A model generated the notes under the pieces. The model worked only from the letters and a program-made list of their open reading frames with translations, made no database searches and was not told the DNA's origin. A program made the translations under genes and the position numbers. A DNA stretch of 64,000 nt from Algiphilus sp. (GTDB lineage Bacteria; Pseudomonadota; Gammaproteobacteria; Nevskiales; Nevskiaceae), in NCBI RefSeq assembly GCF_023145115.1, contig NZ_JAGLEJ010000043.1, forward strand, positions 5,248 to 69,247. Reading direction: 5' to 3'. The first letter of the stretch is position 1. Each line of letters starts with the position of its first letter. Shown here piece by piece: positions 1 through 9,468 of this stretch.

Positions 1-129
1 CCCCATCAGGCGGCAGAGGCGCTCGGTGAGCGCGGTCTTGCCGGAGCCGACCGGGCCGCCGATGCCGACGCGCAGCGGGCCGTTGCCCGGCGCGGGCGGA
101 TTCGCGGATGGGTTCATGGGCAGGTTCAT
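1..129 (-). CDS. ureG: Urease accessory GTPase UreG (N-terminal part)
   Basis: SIMIBI-class GTPase that, with UreF and UreD, powers nickel delivery into the urease active site in the cytoplasm. Only the first 43 codons lie in the window; the gene continues past the left edge. The visible protein carries the P-loop GGPVGSGKT typical of UreG. Two in-frame ATGs are possible: 129, whose ATGA overlaps the ureF stop and implies translational coupling, and 117, which leaves a shorter tail before the P-loop. I list 129. A Pro/Ala-rich N-terminus comes before the core; no histidine-rich nickel-storage stretch is visible, and that role may be taken by the UreE tail. Confidence 0.93.
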   Translation of the reverse strand, partial: MNLPMNPSANPPAPGNGPLRVGIGGPVGSGKTALTERLCRLMG

Positions 130-869
130 GAGCGGAAGAGCCTCGTGTACTGGGTTTCGTGGTGCATGGCGCAGAGCTCCAGCGCCGGGGCGCTGGTGGC
201 GAGGTCGTCGAGCCCGGCGCGGCGTGCGGCCACCGCGATGGCGTCGATGCTCGCCGCCAGGCGCGCGGTGGCGATCTGGCCGTCGGTCTGGCCGAGCGGG
301 ATCAGGCGCACGCCGGCCGACACCAGATTGGCGGCCAGCGCGTGCAGATAGGCGTTGAGCGCGGCGTCGAGCGCGACGCCGTGGGCGCCGGCGGCCAGCG
401 CCATCACCACGGCGTGCGCCACCGGTCGCCCGGCGTGGCGCTCGGCGAAGGCGTCGAGCGCCGGGTGCGGCCAAGCGCGCCGCGTGATGTCGAGGAAGGC
501 GCGGCCCTGCTGGTGACTCTCCAGCGCGGTCTCGGCAGAGCCGCGGAAGGCGGCGGCGAGCTCGGCGACGGCGTCGAGCGCTTCGGGCTGCTCCGCGGCA
601 GCGTGGGCGTGCGCGAAGCAGACCGCGTCGACCCAGCCGCCGCCGCGGCGCATGACGGCGTCCACGTAGGCCTGCAGGCCGGCCGCGTCGCGGACCGCGC
701 CCGCCTCCACCGCCCATTCCAGCCCGTGGCTGTAGCTGAAGGCCCCGGTCGGGTAGGACGGCGAGCTCCAGGCCAGCAGCATGTGCAGGTCCGCGGTATC
801 GCGCGCCGCGGCCGGCTGCGCGGCTTCGCCGGGCGGGAGTGCCTGCCGCTCAGGCGTGGGCATGGGCAT
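126..869 (-). CDS. ureF: Urease accessory protein UreF
   Basis: UreF (247 aa) is the all-helical activator that bridges UreD and the UreG GTPase while the urease apoenzyme is loaded with nickel and CO2. The recognisable core starts around residue 29 ([20 protein letters not shown]), the classic UreF N-terminal signature, and ends with a conserved helical C-terminus ([13 protein letters not shown]). Its start region overlaps the end of ureE by 20 bp and its stop overlaps the ureG start, so it is translated within the urease operon. A second ATG two codons downstream (863) could equally be the start. The first 25 residues are poorly conserved linker. Confidence 0.93.
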   Translation of the reverse strand: MPMPTPERQALPPGEAAQPAAARDTADLHMLLAWSSPSYPTGAFSYSHGLEWAVEAGAVRDAAGLQAYVDAVMRRGGGWVDAVCFAHAHAAAEQPEALDAVAELAAAFRGSAETALESHQQGRAFLDITRRAWPHPALDAFAERHAGRPVAHAVVMALAAGAHGVALDAALNAYLHALAANLVSAGVRLIPLGQTDGQIATARLAASIDAIAVAARRAGLDDLATSAPALELCAMHHETQYTRLFRS

Positions 870-1323
870 GATCGTGATGGTGATGTCCGCCCGCGTACGC
901 GCCGGCCTCGGGCGTGAACGGGCACGTCACGGTCTCCACTGTGGCGCCGAGGCCGCGCAGCATCGCGACGATGACCGCGTCATCGCGGATCAGGATGTGG
1001 TCGGCAGCCAGTTCGGCGGGGAGATGACGGTTGCCGATGTGCCACGCCAGTCGCATCAGCGCGACGCCGTCGGCGGCGCTCACACGCACGAGCGCCTCCG
1101 GTGCGGCGCGCACCATTATGGTGCGTCCATCGTCGAGCTGCAGGCCGTCGCCGTCGCGCAGCAGCACCGTGCGCGGCAGGTCGAGCAGGAAGGCGGTGCC
1201 GCCGGCGGCTTGGTAGTGGAAGCGCCGTCGGTGGCGCTGCTCGTAGTCGAGGGTCAGCGTGTCGGCGGTGGACTCGGCCGGCCAGTGGCCCGCGGGGAGG
1301 ACGGTGGTGGCGCGCGGGCTCAT
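850..1323 (-). CDS. ureE: Urease accessory nickel chaperone UreE
   Basis: UreE (157 aa) is the dimeric metallochaperone that supplies Ni(II) to the urease activation complex. The start at 1323 lies one base after the ureC stop; the longer open frame upstream is only ureC shadow. The N-terminal half has the UreE peptide-binding fold (TLDYEQRHRRRF; the usual FLLDLPRTVLLRDGD segment is present) and the middle has the metal-site region with HIGNRHLPAEL. The tail is histidine-rich ([13 protein letters not shown]), as in nickel-storing UreE proteins. It is tightly packed in the operon, between ureC and ureF. Confidence 0.93.
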   Translation of the reverse strand: MSPRATTVLPAGHWPAESTADTLTLDYEQRHRRRFHYQAAGGTAFLLDLPRTVLLRDGDGLQLDDGRTIMVRAAPEALVRVSAADGVALMRLAWHIGNRHLPAELAADHILIRDDAVIVAMLRGLGATVETVTCPFTPEAGAYAGGHHHHDHAHAHA

Positions 1324-1324
1324 G

Positions 1325-3034
1325 TCAGAACAGGAAGTAGCGCTGCGCCATGGGCAGCTCGGTGGCGGGTTCGCAGACCAGCAGCTCGCCGTCGGCCCGC
1401 ACCTCGTAGGTTTCGGGGTCGACGTCGATGTCGGGCGTGGCATCGTTGAGGTGCATGTCCGCCTTGCCGATGGCGCGCGTGTTGCGCACCGCGGCCACCG
1501 GGCGCGTCAGGCCGAGCTTCTCGGCGATGCTGTCCTCGACCGCCGCTCCGCTGACGAAGTGCAGCGCCGATGGTGCGCAGGCGCGGCCCATGGCCCCGAA
1601 CATGGGCTGGTAGTGCACCGGCTGCGGCGTGGAGATGCTGGCATTGGGGTCGCCCATCGGCGCCGTGGCGATGCTGCCGCCCTTGAGCACCAGGTCCGGC
1701 TTGACCCCGAAGAAGGCCGGCGACCACACCACCAGATCGGCGAGCTTGCCGACTTCCACCGAGCCCACGTGATCGCTGAAGCCGTGGGCGACGGCCGGAT
1801 TGATGGTGACCTTGGCGATGTAGCGCCGCGCGCGCAGGTTGTCGGCCTCGCCGTCGTCGCCGGGGAGGCTGCCGCGCTGGCGCTTCATCTTGTCGGCGGT
1901 CTGCCAGCACCGGATCAGCGTCTCGCCGACGCGCCCCATGGCCTGACTGTCGGAGGCCATCATCGAGAAGGCGCCGAGGTCGTGGAGGATGTCCTCGGCG
2001 GCGATGGTCTCCTTGCGGATGCGGCTTTCGGCGAAGGCCACGTCCTCGGGAATGCGCGGGTCGAGGTGATGGCAGACCATGAGCATGTCGAGATGCTCGT
2101 CGACGGTATTCACCGTGTAGGGGCGCGTGGGGTTGGTGCTCGACGGCAGCACGTTGCTCTGGCCGCACACGCGGATGATGTCCGGCGCGTGGCCGCCGCC
2201 GGCGCCCTCGGTGTGGAAGGCGTGGATGGTGCGGCCCTTGAAGGCGGCGATGGTGCTCTCGACGAAGCCGGCCTCGTTGAGCGTGTCCGAGTGCAGGATC
2301 GCCTGGATGTCCATGGCATCCGCGATGCCCAGGCAGCAGTCGATGGCTGCCGGCGTCGAGCCCCAGTCCTCGTGCAGCTTGAGCCCGCAGGCGCCGGCGC
2401 GGATCTGTTCCTCCAGCGCCTGCGGACGGCTGCTGTTGCCCTTGCCGAAGAAGCCGATGTTCATCGGGTAGGCCTCGGCCGCCTGCAGCATGCGGCCGAT
2501 GTGCCAGGGGCCGGGCGTGCAGGTGGTGGCCAGCGTGCCGTGCGCGGGGCCGGTGCCGCCGCCCAGCATGGTGGTGACGCCCGAGCACAGCGCGTGCTCG
2601 ATCTGCTGTGGGCAGATGAAGTGGATGTGCGGGTCGACCGCGCCGGCGGTGACGATCTTGCCCTCGCCGGCGACGATCTCGGTGCCCGGGCCGATGACGA
2701 TGTCGACGCCCGGCTGGGTGTCCGGATTGCCGGCCTTGCCGATGGCGCTGATGCGGCCGTCGCGGATGCCGATGTCGGCCTTGATCACGCCCCAGTGGTC
2801 GAGGATGACGGCGTTGGTAATGACGGTGTCGGCGGTGCCCTCGGCGCGCGTGACCTGGCTCTGGCCCATGCCGTCGCGGATGACCTTGCCGCCGCCGAAC
2901 TTGACCTCCTCGCCGTGGATGGTGCGGTCCTCCTCGACGCGGATGAGCAGCGTCGAGTCGGCCAGACGGATGCGGTCGCCAACGGTGGGGCCGTACATGC
3001 CGGCGTAGGCGGCGCGGTCGATGGTGAAGGCCAT
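1325..3034 (-). CDS. ureC: Urease subunit alpha (catalytic)
   Basis: Catalytic subunit of nickel urease: urea to ammonia and carbamate. Length is 569 aa, normal for the family. By alignment with the Klebsiella enzyme (offset +2) all active-site residues are present: nickel ligands H136 and H138 ([10 protein letters not shown]), carbamylated K219 in [10 protein letters not shown]248, H274, and D362. The flap Cys321 and catalytic H322 are in [13 protein letters not shown]. The enzyme is therefore expected to be active. It starts 1 bp after ureB and is followed at once by ureE. Confidence 0.98.
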   Translation of the reverse strand: MAFTIDRAAYAGMYGPTVGDRIRLADSTLLIRVEEDRTIHGEEVKFGGGKVIRDGMGQSQVTRAEGTADTVITNAVILDHWGVIKADIGIRDGRISAIGKAGNPDTQPGVDIVIGPGTEIVAGEGKIVTAGAVDPHIHFICPQQIEHALCSGVTTMLGGGTGPAHGTLATTCTPGPWHIGRMLQAAEAYPMNIGFFGKGNSSRPQALEEQIRAGACGLKLHEDWGSTPAAIDCCLGIADAMDIQAILHSDTLNEAGFVESTIAAFKGRTIHAFHTEGAGGGHAPDIIRVCGQSNVLPSSTNPTRPYTVNTVDEHLDMLMVCHHLDPRIPEDVAFAESRIRKETIAAEDILHDLGAFSMMASDSQAMGRVGETLIRCWQTADKMKRQRGSLPGDDGEADNLRARRYIAKVTINPAVAHGFSDHVGSVEVGKLADLVVWSPAFFGVKPDLVLKGGSIATAPMGDPNASISTPQPVHYQPMFGAMGRACAPSALHFVSGAAVEDSIAEKLGLTRPVAAVRNTRAIGKADMHLNDATPDIDVDPETYEVRADGELLVCEPATELPMAQRYFLF

Positions 3035-3035
3035 G

Positions 3036-3365
3036 TCAGCAGCCCTCCGTGGTGTCGAGCGCGCCCATGACCTCGCCGCGGAAACCGATCACCGTGCGCG
3101 CGCCGGCGAAGGCCACCAGCGTGACCTCGCGCGTCTGCCCCGGCTCGAAGCGCACCGCCGAGCCGGCCGGTATGTCGAGCCGCATGCCGCGCGCGGCGTC
3201 GCGGTCGAAGACCAGCCCCGGATTGGCTTCGGCGAAGTGGTAGTGGCTGCCCACCTGCACCGGCCGGTCGCCGCTGTTGGCGACTTCCAGCGTCACGGTC
3301 GGGCGGTCGGCGTTGAGCACGATGTCGTCGGGCTGCGTCAGGATCTCGCCGGGAATCATCTCCAT
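3036..3365 (-). CDS. ureB: Urease subunit beta
   Basis: Structural beta subunit (109 aa) of the urease trimer-of-trimers. The family start MIPGEI is reached from ATG 3359; ATG 3365 adds Met-Glu and has GGAG about ten bases upstream, so I use 3365. A longer open frame upstream runs into the inverted-repeat element and is not credible. The conserved stretches [15 protein letters not shown] and [16 protein letters not shown] are present. It is separated from ureA by a 171-bp gap, unusually long for this operon, most of it filled by the hairpin element. Confidence 0.96.
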   Translation of the reverse strand: MEMIPGEILTQPDDIVLNADRPTVTLEVANSGDRPVQVGSHYHFAEANPGLVFDRDAARGMRLDIPAGSAVRFEPGQTREVTLVAFAGARTVIGFRGEVMGALDTTEGC

Positions 3366-3394
3366 GGTTTGTGGGCTCCGTTGAATGGGCACCG

Positions 3395-3536
3395 GAGGGT
3401 GCTTACAGAACGTAGCGAGCGAAGGCAGGTCGGCCGCCGCCGGAGCACAGGGAGCGCAGTGTATGAATCGATACATGAGCTTCCGAGCACCGCCGGCGGC
3501 CGAGATGCCGAGCGCAGTAGTTCTGTGAGCACCCTC
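3395..3536. repeat. 142-bp MITE-like inverted-repeat element in the urease operon
   Basis: The element has 17-bp terminal inverted repeats, GAGGGTGCTTACAGAAC at 3395-3411 and its complement (one mismatch) at 3520-3536. A second inner inverted pair, TCGGCCGCCG, lies at 3430-3439 and 3494-3503, and a central stem TGTAT/ATACA at 3460-3475. The whole unit can fold into one long imperfect hairpin. It carries no gene and sits exactly between the ureB 5' region and the ureA stop codon, which abuts its right end. No clear target-site duplication is visible. Its size and structure fit a non-autonomous miniature element; copy number elsewhere in the genome is unknown. When transcribed it would form a strong hairpin in the ureA-ureB intercistronic RNA. 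Confidence 0.7.
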
Positions 3537-3839
3537 TCATCGGATCGGGTTGTGGACGGTCACCAGCTTGGTGCCGTCGGGAAAGGTGGCCTCGACCTGG
3601 ATGTCGTGGATCATCTCGGGAACGCCCTCCATGACCTGGTCGCGGCCGATCACCTGGGCGCCGGCCTGCATCAGGTCGGCGACGCTGCGGCCGTCGCGCG
3701 CGCCCTCGACGACGAAGTCGGTGATCAGCGCCACCGCCTCGGGGTGATTGAGCCGGACGCCGCGCTCCAGCCGGCGGCGCGCCACCATGGCGGCGGTGGC
3801 CACTAGCAGCTTGTCCTTCTCGCGGGGGGTCAGGTTCAT
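3537..3839 (-). CDS. ureA: Urease subunit gamma
   Basis: Gamma subunit of urease, exactly the usual 100 aa, beginning [13 protein letters not shown] and ending with the conserved [12 protein letters not shown]. It is the first structural gene after ureD. The [12 protein letters not shown] motif ([13 protein letters not shown]) and the [22 protein letters not shown] block are intact. The stop codon touches the right terminus of the inverted-repeat element, so insertion appears to have just spared the reading frame. Confidence 0.97.
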   Translation of the reverse strand: MNLTPREKDKLLVATAAMVARRRLERGVRLNHPEAVALITDFVVEGARDGRSVADLMQAGAQVIGRDQVMEGVPEMIHDIQVEATFPDGTKLVTVHNPIR

Positions 3840-3932
3840 GCGCCGGAACTCCTGCCGCGCAGCGGCGCCGACGGGGTGAGGGCGGGTAATCGGGGCAGAT
3901 CGTTCATGGGATGTACTCGCACGGGATCAGGG

Positions 3933-4817
3933 TCAGCAGTGCCAGACGCGGGGCAGCTCGGGCATAAGGCCGGCGGCGGCAGCGCGCAGCGCCGCGCCCA
4001 GCGCCATCACCGCGCGTCGGACCGGGGGCTCGGCGCCCATCAGCCGCGTTACCAGAACCCCGTCGATGCAGGTGGCGGCGCCGTCGCAGCCGGCATCGGC
4101 GATCAGCGGGCGGACCCGGTCGCGCATGGCGGCGGCGTCGTCGCCGACGTAGATCAGCGTGGCCAGTGCACGCGCGCCGTCCAGTCCGAAGGCCGGCGGC
4201 GTCGGCGCCAGATCGGTCTCGGCGAAGCGCTGGCCGTCGGCCCAGACCAGGCGGCCGCCGCGCCGGATGCGCCAGGCGTCGTGCAGCAGGCCGCGGCGCA
4301 TGGTCTCGCCCATGGCGCTGCGGCCGAACACCGCGCTCTCGATGGCGAGCAGCCGTCCGCCGGGCGCGACATCGGCCTCGACGCGGCGGTGCAGACGGGC
4401 GCCGTCGAAGAGGATGGTCTCCTGCGCCAGCCATTCGGCCCAGGCGGCATCGTCGACGGTGATCGCGACGTCGACGCGCGCGGGGGGCTCGTCCGGCAGC
4501 GCGCGGTAGATCTTCTCGGCGGCCTGCGTGCTCAGCGTGGCGCGCGCGCCGCTGCCCACCGCGAAGCGCACGTGCACGCGGTCGCCGCCGGTGAGGCCGC
4601 CGGTGGTGGTCAGCAGCACGGCCTGTGGCGGCTCGCCGGCCGCGCTGCGCGGAAAGAGCACGCGGCAGGGCGCACGCTGGTACAGATCGTCGAGGCGCGT
4701 GACGCCGTCGGCGCGGGCGTCGAATGCCACGCGGGCGCTGCCGTCCGCGCGCTGCGCGGTCGCTGTGCGTGCCGCTGGCGCGCCGCCGGGGCGCATCGGT
4801 ACGGCGATGGTGGTCAT
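3933..4817 (-). CDS. ureD: Urease accessory protein UreD (UreH)
   Basis: UreD (294 aa) is the scaffold that binds apo-urease and recruits UreF-UreG for nickel insertion. Recognised from LLTTTGGLTGGDR, the STQAAEKIYR block, QETILFDGA and the C-terminal LPRVWHC, all family hallmarks. It is first in the operon, 93 bp before ureA. About 45 nt of leader separate it from a sigma-54-type promoter. No clear Shine-Dalgarno is seen before ATG 4817, and the N-terminal 30 residues are variable, so the start is the least certain part. Confidence 0.93.
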   Translation of the reverse strand: MTTIAVPMRPGGAPAARTATAQRADGSARVAFDARADGVTRLDDLYQRAPCRVLFPRSAAGEPPQAVLLTTTGGLTGGDRVHVRFAVGSGARATLSTQAAEKIYRALPDEPPARVDVAITVDDAAWAEWLAQETILFDGARLHRRVEADVAPGGRLLAIESAVFGRSAMGETMRRGLLHDAWRIRRGGRLVWADGQRFAETDLAPTPPAFGLDGARALATLIYVGDDAAAMRDRVRPLIADAGCDGAATCIDGVLVTRLMGAEPPVRRAVMALGAALRAAAAGLMPELPRVWHC

Positions 4818-4871
4818 GGTGCGAGGGCAGTCCGTGTTGGCGCGCAGGCGCGGTCTCCGCCGGCCCTACGA

Positions 4872-4888
4872 ATCAAGATCCGTGCCAA
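4872..4888 (-). promoter_or_regulatory. Sigma-54 type promoter of the urease operon
   Basis: Read on the minus strand the site is TTGGCACGGATCTTGAT. It matches the RpoN consensus YTGGCACGrNNNTTGCW at all defined positions but one (TTGA instead of TTGC at -12). The spacing between the GG and the TTG elements is the required one, and the predicted start would lie near 4862, about 45 nt before the ureD ATG. It partly overlaps a palindrome that resembles an NtrC half-site pair (TTGGTGCA perfect, other half degenerate, 4881-4897). Nitrogen-limited expression of urease is the expected biology. Confidence 0.6.
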
Positions 4889-5114
4889 ATTGGTGCATGG
4901 ATCTCGCAGTGTGCCGCGCGCAGTGGCGGGCATCTGTACGTCAAATGCCCCATGGCGGCGCGCGCGGTGCTACCGGAGACTGCCGATGCGGGTCGTTGCG
5001 GGCAGCCACCGCTCCGGTCGGCGGTATCGACCGCGGCGGATCGCGACGGCGCGCCGCCGGTGAATGCCTCTCCAGGTGGTCGCGGGCCGCTGGTGCAGGG
5101 CCCGCTTCATCGTC
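4889..5114. other. Non-coding region between urease promoter and rnt
   Basis: About 225 bp upstream of the urease promoter and downstream of rnt. No credible gene is present. If the sigma-54 promoter is real, an enhancer site should lie here; I could not find a convincing second NtrC palindrome by eye. No repeat or terminator with a T-run was noticed. Confidence 0.4.
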
Positions 5115-5771
5115 TCAGGCGTCCTGTCCGCTGCCGTCGTCATCGTCGCCGCCAACCGCAAAGGCGTCGCTGAAGCGGTTCGCGAGCAGGCAGAAGAGCT
5201 CCGCCGTGCGCTCGGCGTCATAGAGCGCGGAGTGGGCCTCGTCGGCGCTGTAGGGCAGCCCGGCGGCCTCCAGGGACCGGCTCAGCACGGTCTGGCCGAG
5301 CGCGGCACCGGCCAGCGTCACGGTATCGAACACCGAGAACGGGTGGAACGGGCTGCGCTTGTAGCCGGTGCGCGCGATGGCGGCGTTGAGGAAGCCGAGG
5401 TCGAAGTGGGCGTTGTGGCCGACCAGGATGGCGCGGCGGCAGCCCAGCTCCGATACCGCGCGGCGGATGGGGCGGAACACGCGGTCCAGCGCCTCGCGCT
5501 CGGGCACGGCCATGCGCAGCGGGTTGTCGACCTTGATGCCGTTGACCGCCAGCGCGGCCGATTCGATGTTGGCGCCGGCGAAGGGCTCGACGTGAACCGC
5601 CAGCGACTCGCGCTGCACCACCCGCCCGTCCGGCTCCACCGAGAGGATCACCGCCCCCACCTCGAGCAGCGCGTCGGTCTGCGCGTTGAAGCCGCCGGTT
5701 TCGACGTCGACGACCACGGGCAGGAAGCCGCGGAATCGGCGCGCGATGACACGGTTCTCGGAGGCGGGCAT
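5115..5771 (-). CDS. rnt: Ribonuclease T
   Basis: DEDDh-family 3'-5' exoribonuclease (218 aa) that trims the 3' ends of tRNA (end turnover), 5S and other stable RNAs. The exonuclease motifs are in order: DVETGGF near residue 22 (Exo I acidic pair), [10 protein letters not shown] near 117 (Exo II) and [13 protein letters not shown] near 181 (Exo III with catalytic His). The C-terminus ends in an acidic run (GGDDDDG). It is transcribed divergently from argG with a 79-bp gap; the rnt-argG pairing is common in xanthomonad-like gammaproteobacteria. Confidence 0.95.
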   Translation of the reverse strand: MPASENRVIARRFRGFLPVVVDVETGGFNAQTDALLEVGAVILSVEPDGRVVQRESLAVHVEPFAGANIESAALAVNGIKVDNPLRMAVPEREALDRVFRPIRRAVSELGCRRAILVGHNAHFDLGFLNAAIARTGYKRSPFHPFSVFDTVTLAGAALGQTVLSRSLEAAGLPYSADEAHSALYDAERTAELFCLLANRFSDAFAVGGDDDDGSGQDA

Positions 5772-5814
5772 GGGCTGCGGGAGGCGAACGGGCCTGAGAC
5801 TCTATCACCGCCTC

Positions 5815-5820
5815 TATAAT
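5815..5820 (+). promoter_or_regulatory. -10 element of the argG promoter
   Basis: A perfect TATAAT lies 30 bp before the argG ATG. A -35 is poorly defined (CTGAGA about 15 bp upstream). The transcript would have a short leader of roughly 24 nt without an obvious Shine-Dalgarno. Confidence 0.55.
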
Positions 5821-5850
5821 GTGCGGCTTCATCCCCACGCCCCGATTCCC

Positions 5851-7056
5851 ATGAGCGCCATCCGCAAGGTCGTGCTGGCCTACTCCGGCGGTCTCGACAC
5901 CTCCGTCATTCTCAAGTGGCTGGCCGACACCTACGGCTGCGAGGTGGTGACCTTCACCGCCGACCTCGGCCAGAACGAGGATCTGTCGCACGTGCGCGGC
6001 AAGGCCGAGGCGCTCGGCGTCAGGGAGATCTACGTCGAGGATCTGCGCGAGCGCTTCGTGCGCGACTACGTGTTCCCGATGTTCCGCGCCAACGCCGTCT
6101 ACGAGGGCGAGTACCTGCTCGGCACCTCGATCGCGCGTCCGCTGATCGCGCGGCGGCTGGCCGAGATCGCGCAGGAGACCGGTGCCGATGCCATCGCGCA
6201 CGGCGCCACCGGCAAGGGCAACGATCAGGTCCGCTTCGAGCTCGGCGTGGCCGCGCTGGCACCGGATCTCCACATCATCGCGCCATGGCGCGAGTGGGAT
6301 CTCAACTCGCGCGAGCGCCTGCTCGCCTATGCGGCCGAGCACGGCATCGCCGTCGAGAAGAAGAAGGGCGGCGGCTCGCCCTACTCGATGGACGCCAACG
6401 CGCTGCACATCTCCTACGAGGGCGGCGGTCTGGAGGATCCGGACTGGACGGCCGAGGCCGACATGTGGCGCTGGACGGTGTCGCCCGAGGACGCCCCCGA
6501 TGCCGCGGAGGTCATCACCCTGGACTTCGAGAGCGGCGACCCGGTCGCGCTCAACGGCCAGACCATGAGCCCGCACGCGTTGCTGGAGGCGCTCAACGCG
6601 CTCGGCGGCCGTCACGGCATCGGGCGCCAGGACCTGGTCGAGAACCGCTACGTCGGCATCAAGTCGCGCGGCTGCTACGAGACCCCCGGCGGCACCATCC
6701 TGCTCAAGGCGCACCGGGCCATCGAGTCGCTGACGCTGGATCGCGAGGCGGCGCATCTCAAGGACGAGCTGATGCCGCGCTACGCCGAGCTGATCTACAA
6801 CGGCTACTGGTGGAGCCCGGAGCGCGAGATGCTGCAGGCCGCCATCGACGCGTCGCAGCAGCAGGTGGGCGGGCGCGTGCGCCTCAAGCTGTACAAGGGC
6901 AACGTCATCGTCGAGGGGCGCAGCTCCAGCGCTTCGCTGTTCGACCCCAGGCTCTCGACCTTCGAGGATGACGAGGGTGCCTACGACCAGAAGGATGCGG
7001 AAGGCTTCATCCGGCTCAACGCACTGCGGTTGCGGGCCGTAGCCAAGCGTCAGTGA
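5851..7056 (+). CDS. argG: Argininosuccinate synthase
   Basis: Catalyses ATP-dependent condensation of citrulline and aspartate in arginine biosynthesis (401 aa, normal length). The N-terminal PP-loop [11 protein letters not shown] binds ATP; the family blocks [42 protein letters not shown] and the C-terminal LYKGNVIV are intact. The start ATG 5851 gives the canonical [14 protein letters not shown]; upstream in-frame codons overlap rnt and are not used. It is transcribed alone from the TATAAT promoter just upstream. Confidence 0.98.
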   Translation: MSAIRKVVLAYSGGLDTSVILKWLADTYGCEVVTFTADLGQNEDLSHVRGKAEALGVREIYVEDLRERFVRDYVFPMFRANAVYEGEYLLGTSIARPLIARRLAEIAQETGADAIAHGATGKGNDQVRFELGVAALAPDLHIIAPWREWDLNSRERLLAYAAEHGIAVEKKKGGGSPYSMDANALHISYEGGGLEDPDWTAEADMWRWTVSPEDAPDAAEVITLDFESGDPVALNGQTMSPHALLEALNALGGRHGIGRQDLVENRYVGIKSRGCYETPGGTILLKAHRAIESLTLDREAAHLKDELMPRYAELIYNGYWWSPEREMLQAAIDASQQQVGGRVRLKLYKGNVIVEGRSSSASLFDPRLSTFEDDEGAYDQKDAEGFIRLNALRLRAVAKRQ

Positions 7057-7218
7057 CGTCCCGGCGCACTCACCCTGCGGGTTTCGCGCACCGAGGGGCG
7101 CATCCCGGAGGTGATCGGGCCGGAAAGCTGACAAAAGGTAGCTGTTGACGGATGCTGCGCTTCGCACGGGGGTGCGGGTGCCGCTAACCTGACCATCCAG
7201 CGTTCCAGCGGCTTCACT

Positions 7219-9465
7219 GTGCAACAGTCCAGAGATTCCACCGCCCGTGCGCGATCGCGCGGGAACGGGGCTGCATTGATCACGGATGCCTTTGCCGCCC
7301 GGCCGCGCGTGCGCGACTGGGGCGCGGTCGTGCGCAACGTCGCATTGATGGCGTTGCTGACGCTGACCACGGCCACGATCATCCACGCGCTGTTCGGCAG
7401 CGTCGCGCTGATGACGGCGATGGCCCTGTCGGTCGCATACGCGGTCGTGGTCGGCGGGGCCGTGGCCGGGCTGCTGTGCGCTCTCGGCGTGCTAGCGCTG
7501 CTGATGGTCGTGCGCTTTGCGCCGGACTCGCTGGCGGCCCTGGTCGGGCCCGCGGTGCAGACCGTCGTCCTCGAGGTCCTGGCGTGCGTGGTGGTGCTCC
7601 TGCTGGCACTGGCCGTGGAGCTGCGCCGACAGCTCGCCGAGCGCGTACGCATCGCCTGCGAACAGGAGCTGCGGCAGGCCGGTGTCATGCAGGCGGTACT
7701 GGATGGTCTCGGACCGCAGATGTTCGTCGGCCTGCTGACCACCGACGGCGCCCTGGTCGAGATCAACGATTCGCTCGCGACCGTGTCCGGCGTGCCGCGC
7801 GAGCAGCTGATCGGTGCCCGCATCGATCGTGCGCAGTGGTGGGAGGACGAGACGGCGCGCGAGACCGTGGCCGACGCCGTGCGCCGCGCCGCGGCGGGGG
7901 AGACGCTCCGCTTCGACATCCGCGCCCGTGCCGCGCACGGGACCATCTGGGCCGACTTCGCGATCCGGCCGCTGCACGATGCCGACGGGAACATCGACTA
8001 CCTGGTGGCCTCCGCGCTCGACATCACCGAGCGCCGCGCCTCGGAGAGCGCCCAACGGGCGATGTTCGAGGCCGTGCCCACGGCCCTGCTGCTGGTCGAC
8101 CGCGAGGGGCGCATCGCCATGGCCAACGAGCAGGCCGGTCGCCTGCTCGGCTACGCACGCAGCGCGCTCATCGGCAGCGCCATCGACCGCCTGGTGCCCC
8201 CGGAGTCGGTGGCCCGGCACCCGAATCTGATTGCCGGCTACTTCGCCGACCCCAGCGCGCGCCTGATGGGGGGTGGACGCGACCTCGAGCTGGTGCGCGC
8301 GGACGGGCACCGCCTGCCGGTGGAGATCGGTCTCAACCCGCTGCCCGTCGAGCACGGTCGCTACGCCATCGCCGCGATCTCGGACATCTCCGACCGGCGC
8401 AAGGCGCAGCGGGCGCTGGAGAGCTTCGCTGCCAAGCTCGAGCACGAGGTTGCCGAGCGCACCGGGCAGCTGCAGGCCTCGAATGATCGCTGGAAGCGCC
8501 ACAACGCCCAGCTCCAGCAGGTCGGCGAACTGGTTTCCCGTCTGCCCACCTGTGCCAGCGAGGCCGATCTCGGCGAGACCATCGCGGCCTACATGCCGGC
8601 GCTTTTCCCGTATTCCAGTGGTGCGCTCTACATCGAGACCGACCGGGCATGGCTGCGCCAGTCGCGCTGGGGCAGCGACGAGGCCGCCGACGCCGGGCCG
8701 GAGGCAGGACTTCCCGAGACGCTGAGCGACGGACTCGCGCACGCCTCGCGACCGGCCGACACCGCAGCCGGCGGGGTGCAGTTCGATGTGCCCCTGATGA
8801 GCGCCGAAGGCCCCGTCGGCTGGCTGCGCTGCCGGTTGCCGCCGGGGGTGACCACCGCCAGCGCGGGCACCATGGAAGAGGCCGAGATCCTGCTCGCGCG
8901 CATCTGCGAGAACCTCGCGCTGAGCATCGCCAACCTCCGTCTGCGACGGACGCTCGAGGAACAAGCTACCTGCGATCCGCTCACCCAGCTCTACAATCGC
9001 CGCTATCTCGATACCGTCGGGGCCCAGATGGTCGCCGCCGCGTCACGGCACGGTCGGCCACTGGCAGTGCTCACTGCCGACATCGATCACTTCAAGCGCG
9101 TCAACGACAGCCATGGTCACGAGGCCGGCGACCAGGTGCTGCGCCGCCTCGCCGCGGTCCTGCGCGCGGAGTTGCGCAGTTCCGATCTGCCCTGTCGGCA
9201 CGGCGGCGAGGAGTTCGTCATCGTGCTGCCGGAAAGTGATGCCGCCGCCGCCCGCGACTGCGCGGAGCGCATCCGCCGGCGGGTTGCGGCTGCCGATCTG
9301 GTGGCCGGCATCGCACCGGTCACGGTATCGCTGGGAGTGGCGGTGCTGCCCGATCACGGCGTCTCGCTCGGTGCGCTGGTCGCCGCTGCCGACGACGCCA
9401 TGTACGAGGCCAAGCGGGCGGGCCGCAATCGCGTGGTGGTGGCGGGCGAGACGGCCGCGTCCTAG
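7219..9465 (+). CDS. Membrane PAS-PAS-GAF diguanylate cyclase
   Basis: A 748-aa c-di-GMP synthase. Order of parts: hydrophobic N-terminus with about three to four membrane segments (roughly residues 38-135), a coiled linker, two PAS domains (about 155-275 and 285-405), a short coiled coil, a GAF-like region (about 435-575) and a C-terminal GGDEF domain (about 590-745). The active-site loop is GGEEF at 662-666 and the inhibitory RxxD site is present (R653-D656), so it should be active and product-inhibited. The start used is GTG 7219; internal starts cannot be excluded. It is convergent with pldA, 3 bp between stops. The signal sensed is unknown. Confidence 0.9.
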   Translation: MQQSRDSTARARSRGNGAALITDAFAARPRVRDWGAVVRNVALMALLTLTTATIIHALFGSVALMTAMALSVAYAVVVGGAVAGLLCALGVLALLMVVRFAPDSLAALVGPAVQTVVLEVLACVVVLLLALAVELRRQLAERVRIACEQELRQAGVMQAVLDGLGPQMFVGLLTTDGALVEINDSLATVSGVPREQLIGARIDRAQWWEDETARETVADAVRRAAAGETLRFDIRARAAHGTIWADFAIRPLHDADGNIDYLVASALDITERRASESAQRAMFEAVPTALLLVDREGRIAMANEQAGRLLGYARSALIGSAIDRLVPPESVARHPNLIAGYFADPSARLMGGGRDLELVRADGHRLPVEIGLNPLPVEHGRYAIAAISDISDRRKAQRALESFAAKLEHEVAERTGQLQASNDRWKRHNAQLQQVGELVSRLPTCASEADLGETIAAYMPALFPYSSGALYIETDRAWLRQSRWGSDEAADAGPEAGLPETLSDGLAHASRPADTAAGGVQFDVPLMSAEGPVGWLRCRLPPGVTTASAGTMEEAEILLARICENLALSIANLRLRRTLEEQATCDPLTQLYNRRYLDTVGAQMVAAASRHGRPLAVLTADIDHFKRVNDSHGHEAGDQVLRRLAAVLRAELRSSDLPCRHGGEEFVIVLPESDAAAARDCAERIRRRVAAADLVAGIAPVTVSLGVAVLPDHGVSLGALVAAADDAMYEAKRAGRNRVVVAGETAAS

Positions 9466-9468
9466 GTC

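Noticed and set aside
1259..3070. Long plus-strand open frame opposite ureC.
   Set aside because: Shadow of ureC caused by codon bias; no family signature.
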